From Myroides phaeus (GTDB lineage Bacteria > Bacteroidota > Bacteroidia > Flavobacteriales > Flavobacteriaceae), in NCBI RefSeq assembly GCF_009799805.1, contig NZ_CP047050.1, positions 2,804,001 through 2,868,000 of the forward strand: a stretch of 64,000 bases of DNA. The letters are read 5' to 3'. Positions 1 through 8,558 of this stretch are shown here, piece after piece (the first letter of the stretch is position 1; every line of letters starts with the position of its first letter). The position numbers were made by a program, and so were the translations under genes. The notes beneath the pieces were generated by a model, which ran no database searches, was not told the origin of the DNA, and was given only the letters and a program-made list of their open reading frames with translations.

Positions 1-614
1 CTAATTCATCTTTCTTTACTCCTCAAAAGTTGAACTTACAACACAAATTGACTCAAATGAAGAGCATTTTCCAAAATGTAAAATTACTGGCTATGTATGT
101 GGTTGCAATTTGTTTGATGGGTTCGTTTGTCAGTGTGTATAACTTTCTTGGTTTTAAACTTGAAGCTCCGCCTTACAACCTACCACACTATTTGATTGCC
201 ATGATCTTTTTGATGTATGCTTTTGGTATTTTCGGAAATATGATAGCAGGCACACTTTCTGATAAATATTCGCCTAAAAAAATATTATTATCCGCGTTAA
301 CAATGATGCTATTGGGAACAATTGCTATGTTTTTGGATAACCTTGTAGTCATCTTATTAGGATTAACATTTTTTACAATTTCCTTTTTCAGTGGACACAC
401 CATTGCGAGTCGCGTCGTAACTACTTTAGGACAAGAAGCGAAGAGTTCTGCAACTGCTTTCTACTGGTTCTTTTACTACATCGGATCGAGTGTAATCGGT
501 AGTTCTACAGGAATTTTCGTAAATAAAGGAAATTGGAATGACTTCTTCTTAACCTTGATGGCTTTGTCAATTATTGCCTTGGCAACTACGTTGTACGCTA
601 CGCGTAAAAAGTAA
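1..614 (+). CDS. MFS transporter, C-terminal part (cut by window edge)
   Basis: The frame is open from base 3 of the window, so the in-frame TTG at 30 is not a real start and the gene begins upstream. The visible ~200 residues hold five or six strongly hydrophobic segments, consistent with the second half of a 12-helix major facilitator. The loop GTLSDKYSPKK matches the conserved MFS cytoplasmic loop motif (G-x3-D-K/R-x-G/S-x-R/K) that follows helix 2 or 8, and the protein ends in a short basic tail (ATRKK). It is therefore an inner-membrane transporter; resemblance is to the YnfM/drug or sugar efflux type of MFS, but the substrate cannot be told from this half. No terminator is obvious directly downstream. 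Confidence 0.75.
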   Translation, partial: NSSFFTPQKLNLQHKLTQMKSIFQNVKLLAMYVVAICLMGSFVSVYNFLGFKLEAPPYNLPHYLIAMIFLMYAFGIFGNMIAGTLSDKYSPKKILLSALTMMLLGTIAMFLDNLVVILLGLTFFTISFFSGHTIASRVVTTLGQEAKSSATAFYWFFYYIGSSVIGSSTGIFVNKGNWNDFFLTLMALSIIALATTLYATRKK

Positions 615-642
615 TGCACCAAAAAGGGAATACGTAAAACGG

Positions 643-771
643 GAACCGAAATATATGATGCGTCTTTGTAGTTATATACCGTACAATTGTCAATATGTTT
701 TGTAACGTATGCCGTGCGAGCGAATAATAATTAGCATCTACACCAATGATGGGTGATATTCCTGTAAACAT
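643..771. repeat. Dispersed intergenic repeat, copy 1
   Basis: This non-coding stretch shares a series of blocks in the same order with 2199-2343: GAACCGAAATA near the start, GCGAATAATAATT in the middle, CTACA plus a TGGTTGG/TGATGGG-like block, and TGTAAACAT/AGTAAACAT at the end. The two copies are diverged but clearly collinear. They flank the two TM2 genes and each sits downstream of a minus-strand gene terminator. It has no reading frame worth calling. The rest of 615-880 shows nothing else. Confidence 0.5.
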
Positions 772-880
772 CACGTCGGTGGTTGGGTTGCTATTTTTCT
801 CTCAATAAATCGATACTATGCGTCTAACATTTGCAGGCCATAACAAATATATCATTAGAAATAATGCAGTGCAGCTTTTC

Positions 881-911
881 AAAAAAAAAGAGATGTTTTT
901 CAACATCTCTT
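881..911 (-). terminator. Rho-independent terminator of TM2 gene 1
   Basis: A perfect 10-bp stem (AAGAGATGTT / AACATCTCTT, 888-911) is followed on the minus strand by nine T residues (A-run 881-889). It lies just past the stop of the 918-1184 gene. Confidence 0.85.
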
Positions 912-917
912 ATATAA

Positions 918-1184
918 TTAAAACCACCCTTTTTTATTAACCTGGTACGTTTGGTAAAACTCCTCATCGGTTTTTGTCAAATAAATAATTCCTTCTATTA
1001 ATCCCAGAATTGACAATACTCCACAACTACATATACTAATTATCAATTGAATTATTCCTTCTTTAGTATATCCTAAATAGAATTTATGAACTCCCAGAGA
1101 TCCTAATAATATTCCCAATATACCTGCAATAACCCTCTTGTTTTCTTGTTGTGGCACATTGCTACTTTGTCTTTTTTGTTCCAT
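918..1184 (-). CDS. TM2 domain-containing protein (88 aa)
   Basis: Small membrane protein of the TM2 family. Residues ~1-16 are polar, then two transmembrane helices (~17-35 and ~42-64) flank the family signature GSLGVHKFYLGYTKEG, where the H-x-F-Y-L-G core is diagnostic. The C-terminal tail TDEEFYQTYQVNKKGWF is almost identical to that of the next gene, so the two are tandem paralogues. TM2 proteins are common in Bacteroidota but their molecular role is not established. The ATG start is supported by a promoter match with correct spacing just upstream and the gene is closed by a strong terminator, so it is probably monocistronic. Confidence 0.85.
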   Translation of the reverse strand: MEQKRQSSNVPQQENKRVIAGILGILLGSLGVHKFYLGYTKEGIIQLIISICSCGVLSILGLIEGIIYLTKTDEEFYQTYQVNKKGWF

Positions 1185-1204
1185 AATGTTATATATTTTT
1201 TAAC

Positions 1205-1234
1205 CAAAAATAACAAAACATCATTGATTAGCAA
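1205..1234 (-). promoter_or_regulatory. Bacteroidota-type promoter of TM2 gene 1
   Basis: On the minus strand a TTG (1232-1234) is separated by exactly 19 bp from TATTTTTG (1205-1212), the TTG/TAnnTTTG pattern of the Bacteroidota primary sigma factor. Transcription would begin ~15 bp upstream of the ATG at 1184. Confidence 0.6.
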
Positions 1235-1396
1235 TATTTTAAAAAACAATTTTAACTTATATCAAAAAGAAAAACTTATCAAATAGCCACTTTTTAGCAG
1301 TAATAAATCCTGTTCTACCCTTGTAAATAAAGGGCTGACATAAAATTTCATCATCTTTTAAAAAAGTGTGATTTTTATAAAAAAACACTTAATTAA

Positions 1397-1756
1397 TTAG
1401 AACCATCCTTTTTTATTCACTTGATATATCTGATAAAATTCCTCATCTGATTTTGTCAAATAAACTATTCCTTCTATTATTCCCAAAATCCCCAAAGTAC
1501 CACAAGAGAAAAGTGTAATTAATATCTGGATAATTCCTTCTGTGGTATAACCTAAATAAAACTTATGAACTCCCCATGGACCAAGGAAAATTCCCAACAA
1601 TCCTGCTGCAATTTTCTTGTTGTCAATAGGTGCTCCATTGTTGTTATTTCTGTTGTAATTCCCATAGTTATTACTTCCTTGGTTTGCCGACGAATTACTG
1701 TAATGAGACTGTTGACCTTCTTGATTGTTCTCGTTTGGTTGATTTACTAAATGCAT
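1397..1756 (-). CDS. TM2 domain-containing protein (119 aa)
   Basis: Paralogue of the 918-1184 gene with a longer polar N-terminus rich in Asn, Gln and Ser (about 55 residues with NNYGNYNRNNNNG-type runs), followed by the TM2 core GPWGVHKFYLGYTTEG between two transmembrane helices and the same tail ending NKKGWF. I place the start at the ATG at 1756: a longer frame opening with TTG at 1801 is unlikely because that TTG is the -33 element of a well-formed promoter. The low-complexity N-terminus is probably a flexible cytoplasmic or periplasmic region. Family function is unknown. The two paralogues are separately promoted rather than co-transcribed. Confidence 0.85.
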   Translation of the reverse strand: MHLVNQPNENNQEGQQSHYSNSSANQGSNNYGNYNRNNNNGAPIDNKKIAAGLLGIFLGPWGVHKFYLGYTTEGIIQILITLFSCGTLGILGIIEGIVYLTKSDEEFYQIYQVNKKGWF

Positions 1757-1771
1757 AACGTTCTTTTTATA

Positions 1772-1801
1772 CAAATATACAATCTTGCACATTTTGTGCA
1801 A
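1772..1801 (-). promoter_or_regulatory. Promoter of TM2 gene 2 with overlapping palindrome
   Basis: Minus-strand TTG (1799-1801), 19 bp, then TATATTTG (1772-1779) matches the Bacteroidota promoter pattern. The -33 element is embedded in an inverted repeat TTGCAC-N5-GTGCAA (1785-1801), a plausible operator. The predicted 5' leader is only about 10 nt. Confidence 0.6.
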
Positions 1802-2198
1802 TTTTTTTTAAAAAACAACTCTAATCCACAGACAACTCTACTCTTTGTTCTTACCAATAAATACATTTTGACACTTTTGCTAATATTATCCTTCAATAGG
1901 CCTTAATCTCTACTAAAATCGTACATATTACAAAAAACACCCTTTTGTCCGTAAACAACCATTTTAAACTATTAGGCATAATTTTTAATTTCCAGTAACA
2001 GAATCACTTCTCATATTGCTTTTTTTGGCATTTTAACAGTGCTTAACGACAGCATCTTTTTACTCTAATTATTTTATGTATATACATTACTAAAAACGCT
2101 TAAAACAACTATGTTGCATTGTCCGTTTTATCTGGCACAGAATAACATCCTAAATAGCACATTTTGTCCGTTTTTTACCTGTTTAAAAGTGATACGTC

Positions 2199-2343
2199 GA
2201 ACCGAAATACGTGATACGTGAAAATTGATGCGCAGAGCGAAAATATATAATGCGTGATATGCGTTGTGTCGTATGTCGTATGTCGTACAGGCGAATAATA
2301 ATTCCCCCCTACATCGGTGGTTGGATGATAATCCAGTAAACAT
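2199..2343. repeat. Dispersed intergenic repeat, copy 2
   Basis: Collinear, diverged partner of 643-771 (shared blocks GAACCGAAATA, GCGAATAATAATT, GGTGGTTGG, AGTAAACAT). It also contains a short tandem GTCGTAT run around 2268-2285. The remaining gene-free sequence 1802-2198 is AT-rich and shows nothing else I can support. Confidence 0.5.
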
Positions 2344-2408
2344 AAATGAAAATGAGAAAAACAGAAAACCGTAGTTTTTCAAAAAGAAAAGATTGAAAGC
2401 GCTGCTTC

Positions 2409-2440
2409 AAAAAAAAAGCCTTTCGTAATGAAAGGCTTTT
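2409..2440 (-). terminator. Terminator of lipoprotein gene (possibly bidirectional)
   Basis: An 11-bp stem AAAAGCCTTTC / GAAAGGCTTTT with loop GTAAT (2414-2440), preceded on the plus strand by an A-run that becomes the T-tract of the minus strand. Confidence 0.8.
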
Positions 2441-2475
2441 CTTATTTTTTCAAGATTGATGCGTTACCGCTATGT

Positions 2476-2916
2476 TTACTTGTCTAAAGACACTAACTCA
2501 ATTTCAATTAAATCTTTGTGATTTATAGGTTGAACGATTAACTCATTCTTTTTCAACTCTACGATTCTATATTCTTTCTCTCCTCCTTCATCTAAAATCG
2601 CTTTAATCACTTTACCGTTTAATTTCCAAGCTCCTTTTTGTTCTTTCAAACTGTATTGATCAATTGCGTGGAATCTATCTCCATCTATACTGATTTCAAT
2701 TGATGATTTTTGATATGCTGATCTATTTGATGCATGACATTCTTGAGAAAATGCGAAGTGCGCTGCGATCCAGTTTCTTTCTAAGTTAACACTGTTAATT
2801 TCCATTTTTGGGTTGACATCAACTATGTTGTTATCATCTGCATTATTACATCCTACAAATAAGAAGTTAGCACTTACTAATAATACCCCTACTACCAAAT
2901 TCATTAAGCTTTTCAT
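2476..2916 (-). CDS. Putative lipoprotein, lipocalin-like (146 aa)
   Basis: The ATG at 2916 gives a classical lipoprotein signal: MKSLMNLVV, hydrophobic core and lipobox LFVGC at residues ~19-23; an upstream in-frame Met would put 17 extra residues before the signal, so I prefer the shorter start. The mature protein is short and beta-rich, with a W-K-L-N-G...EYRIVELKKNELIV pattern that resembles the lipocalin-like domains of Bacteroidota lipoproteins (a stability-test style 'variable, then strand ELTV' end), but I cannot assign a family firmly. It probably sits in the outer or inner membrane. Terminated by the hairpin at 2409-2440. Confidence 0.7.
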   Translation of the reverse strand: MKSLMNLVVGVLLVSANFLFVGCNNADDNNIVDVNPKMEINSVNLERNWIAAHFAFSQECHASNRSAYQKSSIEISIDGDRFHAIDQYSLKEQKGAWKLNGKVIKAILDEGGEKEYRIVELKKNELIVQPINHKDLIEIELVSLDK

Positions 2917-4943
2917 AATCTTGCTTTTTAAAAAATTATACAATTGTTGCAAACACGTTCTTTTCAATTTCTGTTTGCTTTTCCCCCTTATCTTTACATA
3001 AATTTAAGACAATTATTTTTAATAAGCTAATTTTAAGTAAAATAATAAGGATTAAAAACTAATTGTATTAAATAATAAAGAATATGAACGTTATAATTAG
3101 AATTCTTTGTTGTTATTTCCCCTTCTAATTATACTTCAAATGTACTACTGATTACACCAGATTTATATGATAAAAATCATTGAATTTTCAAGTAAAATAA
3201 TACAACTTAATTAGTATAGAAACCCAGCAAAATAAGTACCTTAAGGATAGTTAGTTACACTGTGAATTATGATGTAAAAACAGTTTAAAAAAAGTAAAAA
3301 AATGTCTGAAATGTCCATTTTAATGTACTCTAACATTTTATTTGAAAAAATATGAAAATATTTGATGTTAAAATTGCATCTTTTTCATCTTTCACCCTGT
3401 TCAAAAGCCTCAAATCACAGTAATTCAGTAGTTTTTCTACTACTAAAAGTAGGCTGGTTTTTTGTTTTATTAATTTCTCACTTAATTCTTATTTTTTCTG
3501 CACTAAAAGGCTGCGAAATAATCCCCTTTCCCCCCCTTCCTTTCTAAATTCATTCTTTTTTCTTCTCTAAATAATTTTTTATAGCACTTCTCAGTATAGA
3601 AACAATAGTTTGGCTTGGATTTTGCATATAGCCTTATAACGAAAATTATCTTATTCATTGGCTTTATAAGCGTAAAGCAGTGAATTTAAAAAAAAAGAGA
3701 ACCGCTATGCTTCAAAAACTATTCAGATTTTTTATTAACTTGACTATACTTCGTCAAAAATGCCTTGTTGTACCATGTGCACAGGATCTTTACATAGTAG
3801 CTGTTAGTAAAATTGTTCATCTGATCAAGTTTTTGCATTTGAAACGCTATCGAGTATTCAACATCTATTTGGCGAATATAACGCACCCTCTCGTTCGTAA
3901 ACCTATTGTAACTTATACTTCTGACTTTTGTGTTACTCCGTATGAACGAAAGTTCTTTTGTAGATTGAGTGTGTTTCGCCTATAATATTCTTTATTGGTT
4001 AAACTAAACTCGCCAAACATCGTGTATCGGTTTTATATTCTTACACAAAACTATCTTACTTTACTCCTACTTGCTTGAAATGACTGTGAACTGCACAAAA
4101 GGGATAGCCTGGAGTTGGTAACGAATGTATAATCCTTTCAAAAAGACTTTAAGTTTCACTATACCGTATTTTGTTTTTAAGCTTTTCATAAACAATCCCC
4201 CTTTTCACCACGGTTAGCTTGAAAAATTGTAGTCTGAATATTTCCCTTGAAATGGATCTATGTCGTTTCAGTATGAGTTGATTAATACTGTAATGCTGGT
4301 ACGCCTATCTGTTCTTATGGACACGATTTGATGAACTGATAAAGTAACCTTTAAGCAATTGCGATCTTGTAGCTTTTATTAATCTTGTTTTTTCCTTTCC
4401 CCCGAACGGAAAATGAAGTAATAAAATTAATACGTTGAATTACCCCAATGGGTACTCCCATACAATTCTTCGGCACAACTAACCTCTTATCCCCCGATCA
4501 ACAGATTCCATTGCATCAATGGCTAACTGCTTATTGTTTGTATAATCGTTATGTGGTGAACATTAGTTTGTTTGCTTAGTCGATATCGGCAATTAAACAA
4601 AGCGGTCTTACTGGTGAATGTATCAATAAGAAACTCTTTTGTTATGGTTTCTTGTTACGTAAAAGCACACATTAACGACATAAGTTTGTTTGGAAATTTA
4701 TTAGAGTATCACATAAAATTATGCATACTTGCTATACAGTACCTTTTATTTTACACTCTTGTAAATGGGGGTATGAAGAGTTATTTTTTTTATAAGTGAT
4801 TTTCTTCTATGACTTTTTATCTTGTCAAAGAACAAAATTTCATATGAGCATAGACTATACAGTAAATATTTGATTTCGGATTGGATACTTTTTATTGGGA
4901 ATCGGCGTACTTTCCAAACGTACTTTTATTTGATATATTTCAC
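2917..4943. other. Gene-poor region
   Basis: Two kilobases without a convincing gene. Short open frames exist on the plus strand (for example 3680-3985 and 4572-4799) but they show no recognisable motif, biased composition like random AT-rich DNA and no plausible start context. Between about 3690 and 4570 the base composition is less AT-rich than true spacers in this window, so decayed coding DNA is possible, but I recognise nothing in it. No tRNA-like or rRNA-like sequence was seen. Confidence 0.5.
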
Positions 4944-5275
4944 TCCTTATATATATAGGTGCAAATATTGCTTTTACGTTATATATATACGTGTAAATAC
5001 AATAAGCTACTCCTTATATATATATGTGTAAATACTACAAGCTACTCTTTATATATATGTGTAAACACTACAAGCCACTCCCTATACATATATATGTGCA
5101 AATACAATAAGCTACTCCTTATATATATATGTATAAATACTACAAGCTACTCTTTATATATATGTGTAAACACTACAAGCTACTCCTTATACATATGTGT
5201 AAACACTACAAGCTACTCCTTATATATATGTGTAAACACTACAAGCTACTCCTTATATATATACGTGTAACTATA
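4944..5275. repeat. Tandem repeat (minisatellite), 33-36 bp units
   Basis: About eight to nine imperfect units. The landmark GCTAC (once GCCAC) recurs at 5006, 5041, 5075, 5111, 5146, 5179, 5212 and 5245, giving periods of 35, 34, 36, 35, 33, 33 and 33 bp. Each unit has CTACTCCTTATATATATGTG followed by a GTGTAAACAC-like self-complementary core and CTACAAG. The last units are the most alike, as expected for recent expansion by slippage. There are no unique spacers, so it is not a CRISPR array. Confidence 0.9.
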
Positions 5276-5280
5276 AATAC

Positions 5281-5742
5281 CTTGCGTTAGAATTTAGATC
5301 TTTAGAACTATACTTACCTATCTTATGACACGTTATATCTCCTGTTATTTACCAATTATCTACCATTGTTTTAACAAGTAAATTTGTTTATAATTACTCT
5401 TATTTCCTCTAATTAAACAAAAGAACTTGTTTCATTCTCACCTTATTGTTTCATTATATTGGCTTAAGACATATTCTGCTGATTAACAATAAATTAAATT
5501 AACAAAAAATACTATGAGTCATTTTATTGGATTTTAAAATACTTTTATTTTTATCACTAAAATTGTAATATTACACAGCGAAACACGTAATAATTGACGT
5601 GTTAGTTGGGGGGAGGTAAACAGATAAACTGACAGTCAAATCACAAGAATACACAAACTACAATACAAATGGAATATGCAATGTCGAGATGAAAAGTATC
5701 TCGTTTGTACTGATAAACTCGGAGTCGAATTATATCAATAAA
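5281..5742. other. Non-coding spacer
   Basis: AT-rich sequence between the tandem repeat and the hairpin at 5743. I see no gene, promoter with correct spacing, or RNA structure that I could defend. Confidence 0.5.
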
Positions 5743-5797
5743 AAAAGGATTCTATGCCTTTTAAACATCCCCATATTTAAAAGTATAGAATCCTTTT
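5743..5797. terminator. Large hairpin, probable terminator after bioA
   Basis: Arms AAAAGGATTCTAT (5743-5755) and ATAGAATCCTTTT (5785-5797) are perfectly complementary over 13 bp and continue, after a small mismatch, with CTTTTAAA / TTTAAAAG. It lies about 100 bp past the bioA stop on the minus strand and has an A-run at its left edge that would give a T-tract there. It could also be a remnant of a small palindromic element. Confidence 0.55.
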
Positions 5798-5894
5798 ATA
5801 AAAACAACAGTGGCATTTGTTTCAATGCCCATACCCAAGAATCAGCTTGTGGTATGCCATTAATAAATTATCCATACAGAGTATAAAACCTCGA

Positions 5895-7166
5895 CTACAC
5901 CTCCTCTAATGCTTGGAAAATAGTAGTATATATATGGTTTAGTTCTTCATTTGTTACACAATAAGGAGGCAACAAATAAATGATATTTCCAAGAGGACGT
6001 AGCAATATTCCCTTGTTTAAGAAATACGCATACAACCTGTCGTGAATATCATCAAAGTAACTTGTGGTGTTGCCGGTTTTCCACTCTAAAGCGAGGATAG
6101 TACCGGTTTGTCTTACACATTTCACCTTCTCGTGCTGCTGCAACTTGTCGGCAAATGCTTTATGTTGTGCTACTATTCGGGCAATATCATCTTGCGTTTC
6201 TGGTCGTAATAACAAGTCTAAACTTGCCACTGCCGCTGTACAAGCAAGGGGACTCGCTGTAAACGAGTGTCCGTGGAATAGCGCTTTGTCTTTTTCTTCT
6301 GAGTAAAAAGCATCATATATTTCATTGGTACAAGTGGTTAGCCCCAACGGCATTGTTCCTCCTGTTAGTCCTTTTGAAAAACACATTACATCTGGCTTTT
6401 CTGTCAAATGGTCTGCTGCAAACAATTTCCCTGTACGACCGAAACCAACGAATATCTCGTCTTGAATCATCAATACATTCTTAGAACGGCAGTAGGTCAT
6501 CAGTTCACTCAAGCACTCACTCTCGTGCATCAACATTCCTGCCGCTCCTTGTACTAAAGGTTCGTACACAAAACAAGCAATGTCGTCTGCGTGTTGATCA
6601 ATGATGCGTTTGTTGGCTTCGAAGTTCTCCTTAGTTGGCACGTCGATGAAAATAACCTCAAACAACATAGCCCCAAAAGGGTCTGTCCATATTCCCCTTC
6701 CACTCACAGACATCGCTCCAAACGTGTCGCCGTGGTAAGCGTTTTTAAAAGCCAACACCTTATTACGCTTTTGTTTTTTGTTGAACCAGTATTGAATACA
6801 CATCTTCAGTCCGACTTCAATTGCCGTCGATCCGTTGTCTGTATAAAATACCTTTTGCTGATTATTAGGCAATAACGCCAATAATCGCTCTGATAATTCA
6901 ATGGCTGGTTTGTGGGTAAACCCCGCAAAAATAACCTGCTCTAAAGTGGACAACTGCTCACTTACTTTTTGGGCAATGTACGGATGTGAATGTCCGTGAA
7001 GCGTTACCCACCAAGAAGAAACAGCGTCTATATAACTCTTGCCATCGCTGTCTGTTAGGTAAACTCCCTTTGCACTGACAATCGGAATGATGTGTTCCGC
7101 TGTTTTCATTTGTGTATAAGGGTGCCAGTTGACAGCTTTGTCTCTTAATCGTAATTCATTATTCAT
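5895..7166 (-). CDS. bioA: Adenosylmethionine-8-amino-7-oxononanoate aminotransferase
   Basis: Cytosolic PLP enzyme that converts KAPA to DAPA in biotin synthesis using S-adenosylmethionine as amino donor. The 423 residues match the family length. Seen motifs: substrate-side WHPYTQM near residue 15, [11 protein letters not shown] near 50, [11 protein letters not shown] near 113, [13 protein letters not shown] near 143, the acidic PLP pair in [12 protein letters not shown] near 235-245, and the Schiff-base lysine in CFSKGLTGG near 265. WHPYTQ and SWW are the hallmarks that separate BioA from other class III aminotransferases. Its ATG overlaps the end of bioB by 8 bp, so the two are translationally coupled in a bioB-bioA operon. 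Confidence 0.97.
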   Translation of the reverse strand: MNNELRLRDKAVNWHPYTQMKTAEHIIPIVSAKGVYLTDSDGKSYIDAVSSWWVTLHGHSHPYIAQKVSEQLSTLEQVIFAGFTHKPAIELSERLLALLPNNQQKVFYTDNGSTAIEVGLKMCIQYWFNKKQKRNKVLAFKNAYHGDTFGAMSVSGRGIWTDPFGAMLFEVIFIDVPTKENFEANKRIIDQHADDIACFVYEPLVQGAAGMLMHESECLSELMTYCRSKNVLMIQDEIFVGFGRTGKLFAADHLTEKPDVMCFSKGLTGGTMPLGLTTCTNEIYDAFYSEEKDKALFHGHSFTASPLACTAAVASLDLLLRPETQDDIARIVAQHKAFADKLQQHEKVKCVRQTGTILALEWKTGNTTSYFDDIHDRLYAYFLNKGILLRPLGNIIYLLPPYCVTNEELNHIYTTIFQALEEV

Positions 7167-8157
7167 GGCATGCTTTTTTGCTGCTTACCATTGGTGTTAA
7201 TCCAAATTTCTCCAATAGTGTTTTATCCTTTGTCAAACTTGGGTTTGGCGTTACTAACAACGTCTCATTTTCTCCTGAAAACATTGAGTTTGCCCCTGCC
7301 ATGAAACACATCGCTTGTTCGAACTCATCCATTTCAATACGGCCTGCACTTAGGCGTACCATTGTTTCTGGCATAATGATTCGCGCTGTAGCAATCATTC
7401 TAACCATATCCGTTGTATCTACCTTAGGCATGTCTTCCATTGGCGTACCTTTTACACGTACTAAAGCGTTAATTGGCACTGATTCTGGGTGTTTCTCCAT
7501 ATTTGCCAACGTCATTAACATTGAAATACGGTCGCTATCATTCTCCCCTAATCCGATGATTCCACCAGAACAAACAGTGATTCCTGCTTTTCTCACGTTC
7601 TGAATAGTGTCGGTACGGTTGCTGAACTTACGCGTTGAAATGATGTTGTCATAGTTTTCACTTGACGTATCTATATTGTGGTTATAAGCGTGTAATCCCG
7701 CTTCTTGAAGGCGAATTGCCTGTTCTTCTGTTAACATTCCAAGAGTACAACAAACTTCTAAGCCCATTTCATTTACTCCTTTTACCATGTCGATTACTTT
7801 GTCGAAGTCCTTGTTATCTCTCACTTCACGCCACGCAGCAGCCATACAGAATCGAGATGATCCGTTGTCTTTTGCTTTTTGTGCGTGTGATAAAACCGTA
7901 TCTACTGGCAACAAGCGTTGTACTTTAATATCTGTTTGATATCTCGCTGCTTGCCCGCAGTATGAACAGTCCTCAGGACAACCTCCCGTTTTGATTGACA
8001 ATAAGGTACTTACTTGAACTTCGTTTTTTGGGTGGTACGCTCTGTGAACGGTTGCCGCTTGGTAAACTAATTCTAATAAAGGCGTGTCGTATATGGCCTG
8101 AATCTCCTCTTTTGTCCAATCGTGACGGATAGTCGCTATAGTGTGGTTGTCTTTCAT
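7159..8157 (-). CDS. bioB: Biotin synthase
   Basis: Radical SAM enzyme that inserts sulfur into dethiobiotin. The 332-residue frame has the cluster-binding C-x3-C-x2-C at residues 60, 64 and 67 ([12 protein letters not shown]), the second-cluster region with Cys in [12 protein letters not shown] and VCCTLGML, the YNHNID motif, and GGIIGLGE. C-terminal residues to about 315 complete the TIM barrel. It is the first gene of the bioB-bioA pair. A TATTTTTG box (minus strand, 8184-8191) lies ~30 bp upstream of the ATG and could be the -7 element, though no TTG sits at the ideal 19-bp spacing. I saw no clear BirA-type palindrome. Confidence 0.97.
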   Translation of the reverse strand: MKDNHTIATIRHDWTKEEIQAIYDTPLLELVYQAATVHRAYHPKNEVQVSTLLSIKTGGCPEDCSYCGQAARYQTDIKVQRLLPVDTVLSHAQKAKDNGSSRFCMAAAWREVRDNKDFDKVIDMVKGVNEMGLEVCCTLGMLTEEQAIRLQEAGLHAYNHNIDTSSENYDNIISTRKFSNRTDTIQNVRKAGITVCSGGIIGLGENDSDRISMLMTLANMEKHPESVPINALVRVKGTPMEDMPKVDTTDMVRMIATARIIMPETMVRLSAGRIEMDEFEQAMCFMAGANSMFSGENETLLVTPNPSLTKDKTLLEKFGLTPMVSSKKACHE

Positions 8158-8191
8158 TGTCGCTGTTATTTAAACATTTGCAACAAAAATA

Positions 8192-8558
8192 TTAGTTCAA
8201 CTCCTGACTTCGGTAGTCCGGTTTTGAAACAGCAACTAAGCCACTAATTAATGGACTTATCTACACCTTGTGATTTCAATTATGATATTTTATCATTATT
8301 CACACATTAAATGAAAAAATTATATTACAAATAGTAATTTATAGCACATTTTTTGCTTAAATAAAAATAAGTTATAGTATAAATTAACAGAGTGTCCTAT
8401 TTTAAAATAATTCTATAGTAGTATAATTAATTTTATACCAACAGATACTCCTATTTCTTAAAGTTATCTTATAATTGCACTCTTTTAAACAATAAATATA
8501 ATTAATTGTAGTTTTATTATTTTAAAAAAAGAAATTTCACTTTACCATTTTTATAACT
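8192..8558. other. Divergent intergenic region
   Basis: About 370 bp between bioB (minus) and the LtaS-like gene (plus). It is very AT-rich and must hold both promoters. No palindrome, riboswitch-like structure or short gene is evident to me. Confidence 0.5.

Noticed and set aside
2128..2382. Minus-strand open frame of 84 codons
   Set aside because: It lies over the dispersed repeat and terminator area, has no motif and its composition follows the repeat; considered chance.
3680..3985. Plus-strand open frame of 101 codons in the gene-poor region
   Set aside because: No domain, no promoter or start context, amino-acid composition of translated AT-rich non-coding DNA.
4959..5270. Open frame encoding repeats of YSLYICVNTTS
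   Set aside because: It is only the translation of the tandem DNA repeat; unit lengths are not all multiples of three and no start context exists.
4944..5275. Possible CRISPR array
   Set aside because: All of each unit repeats; there are no unique spacers and no cas genes.
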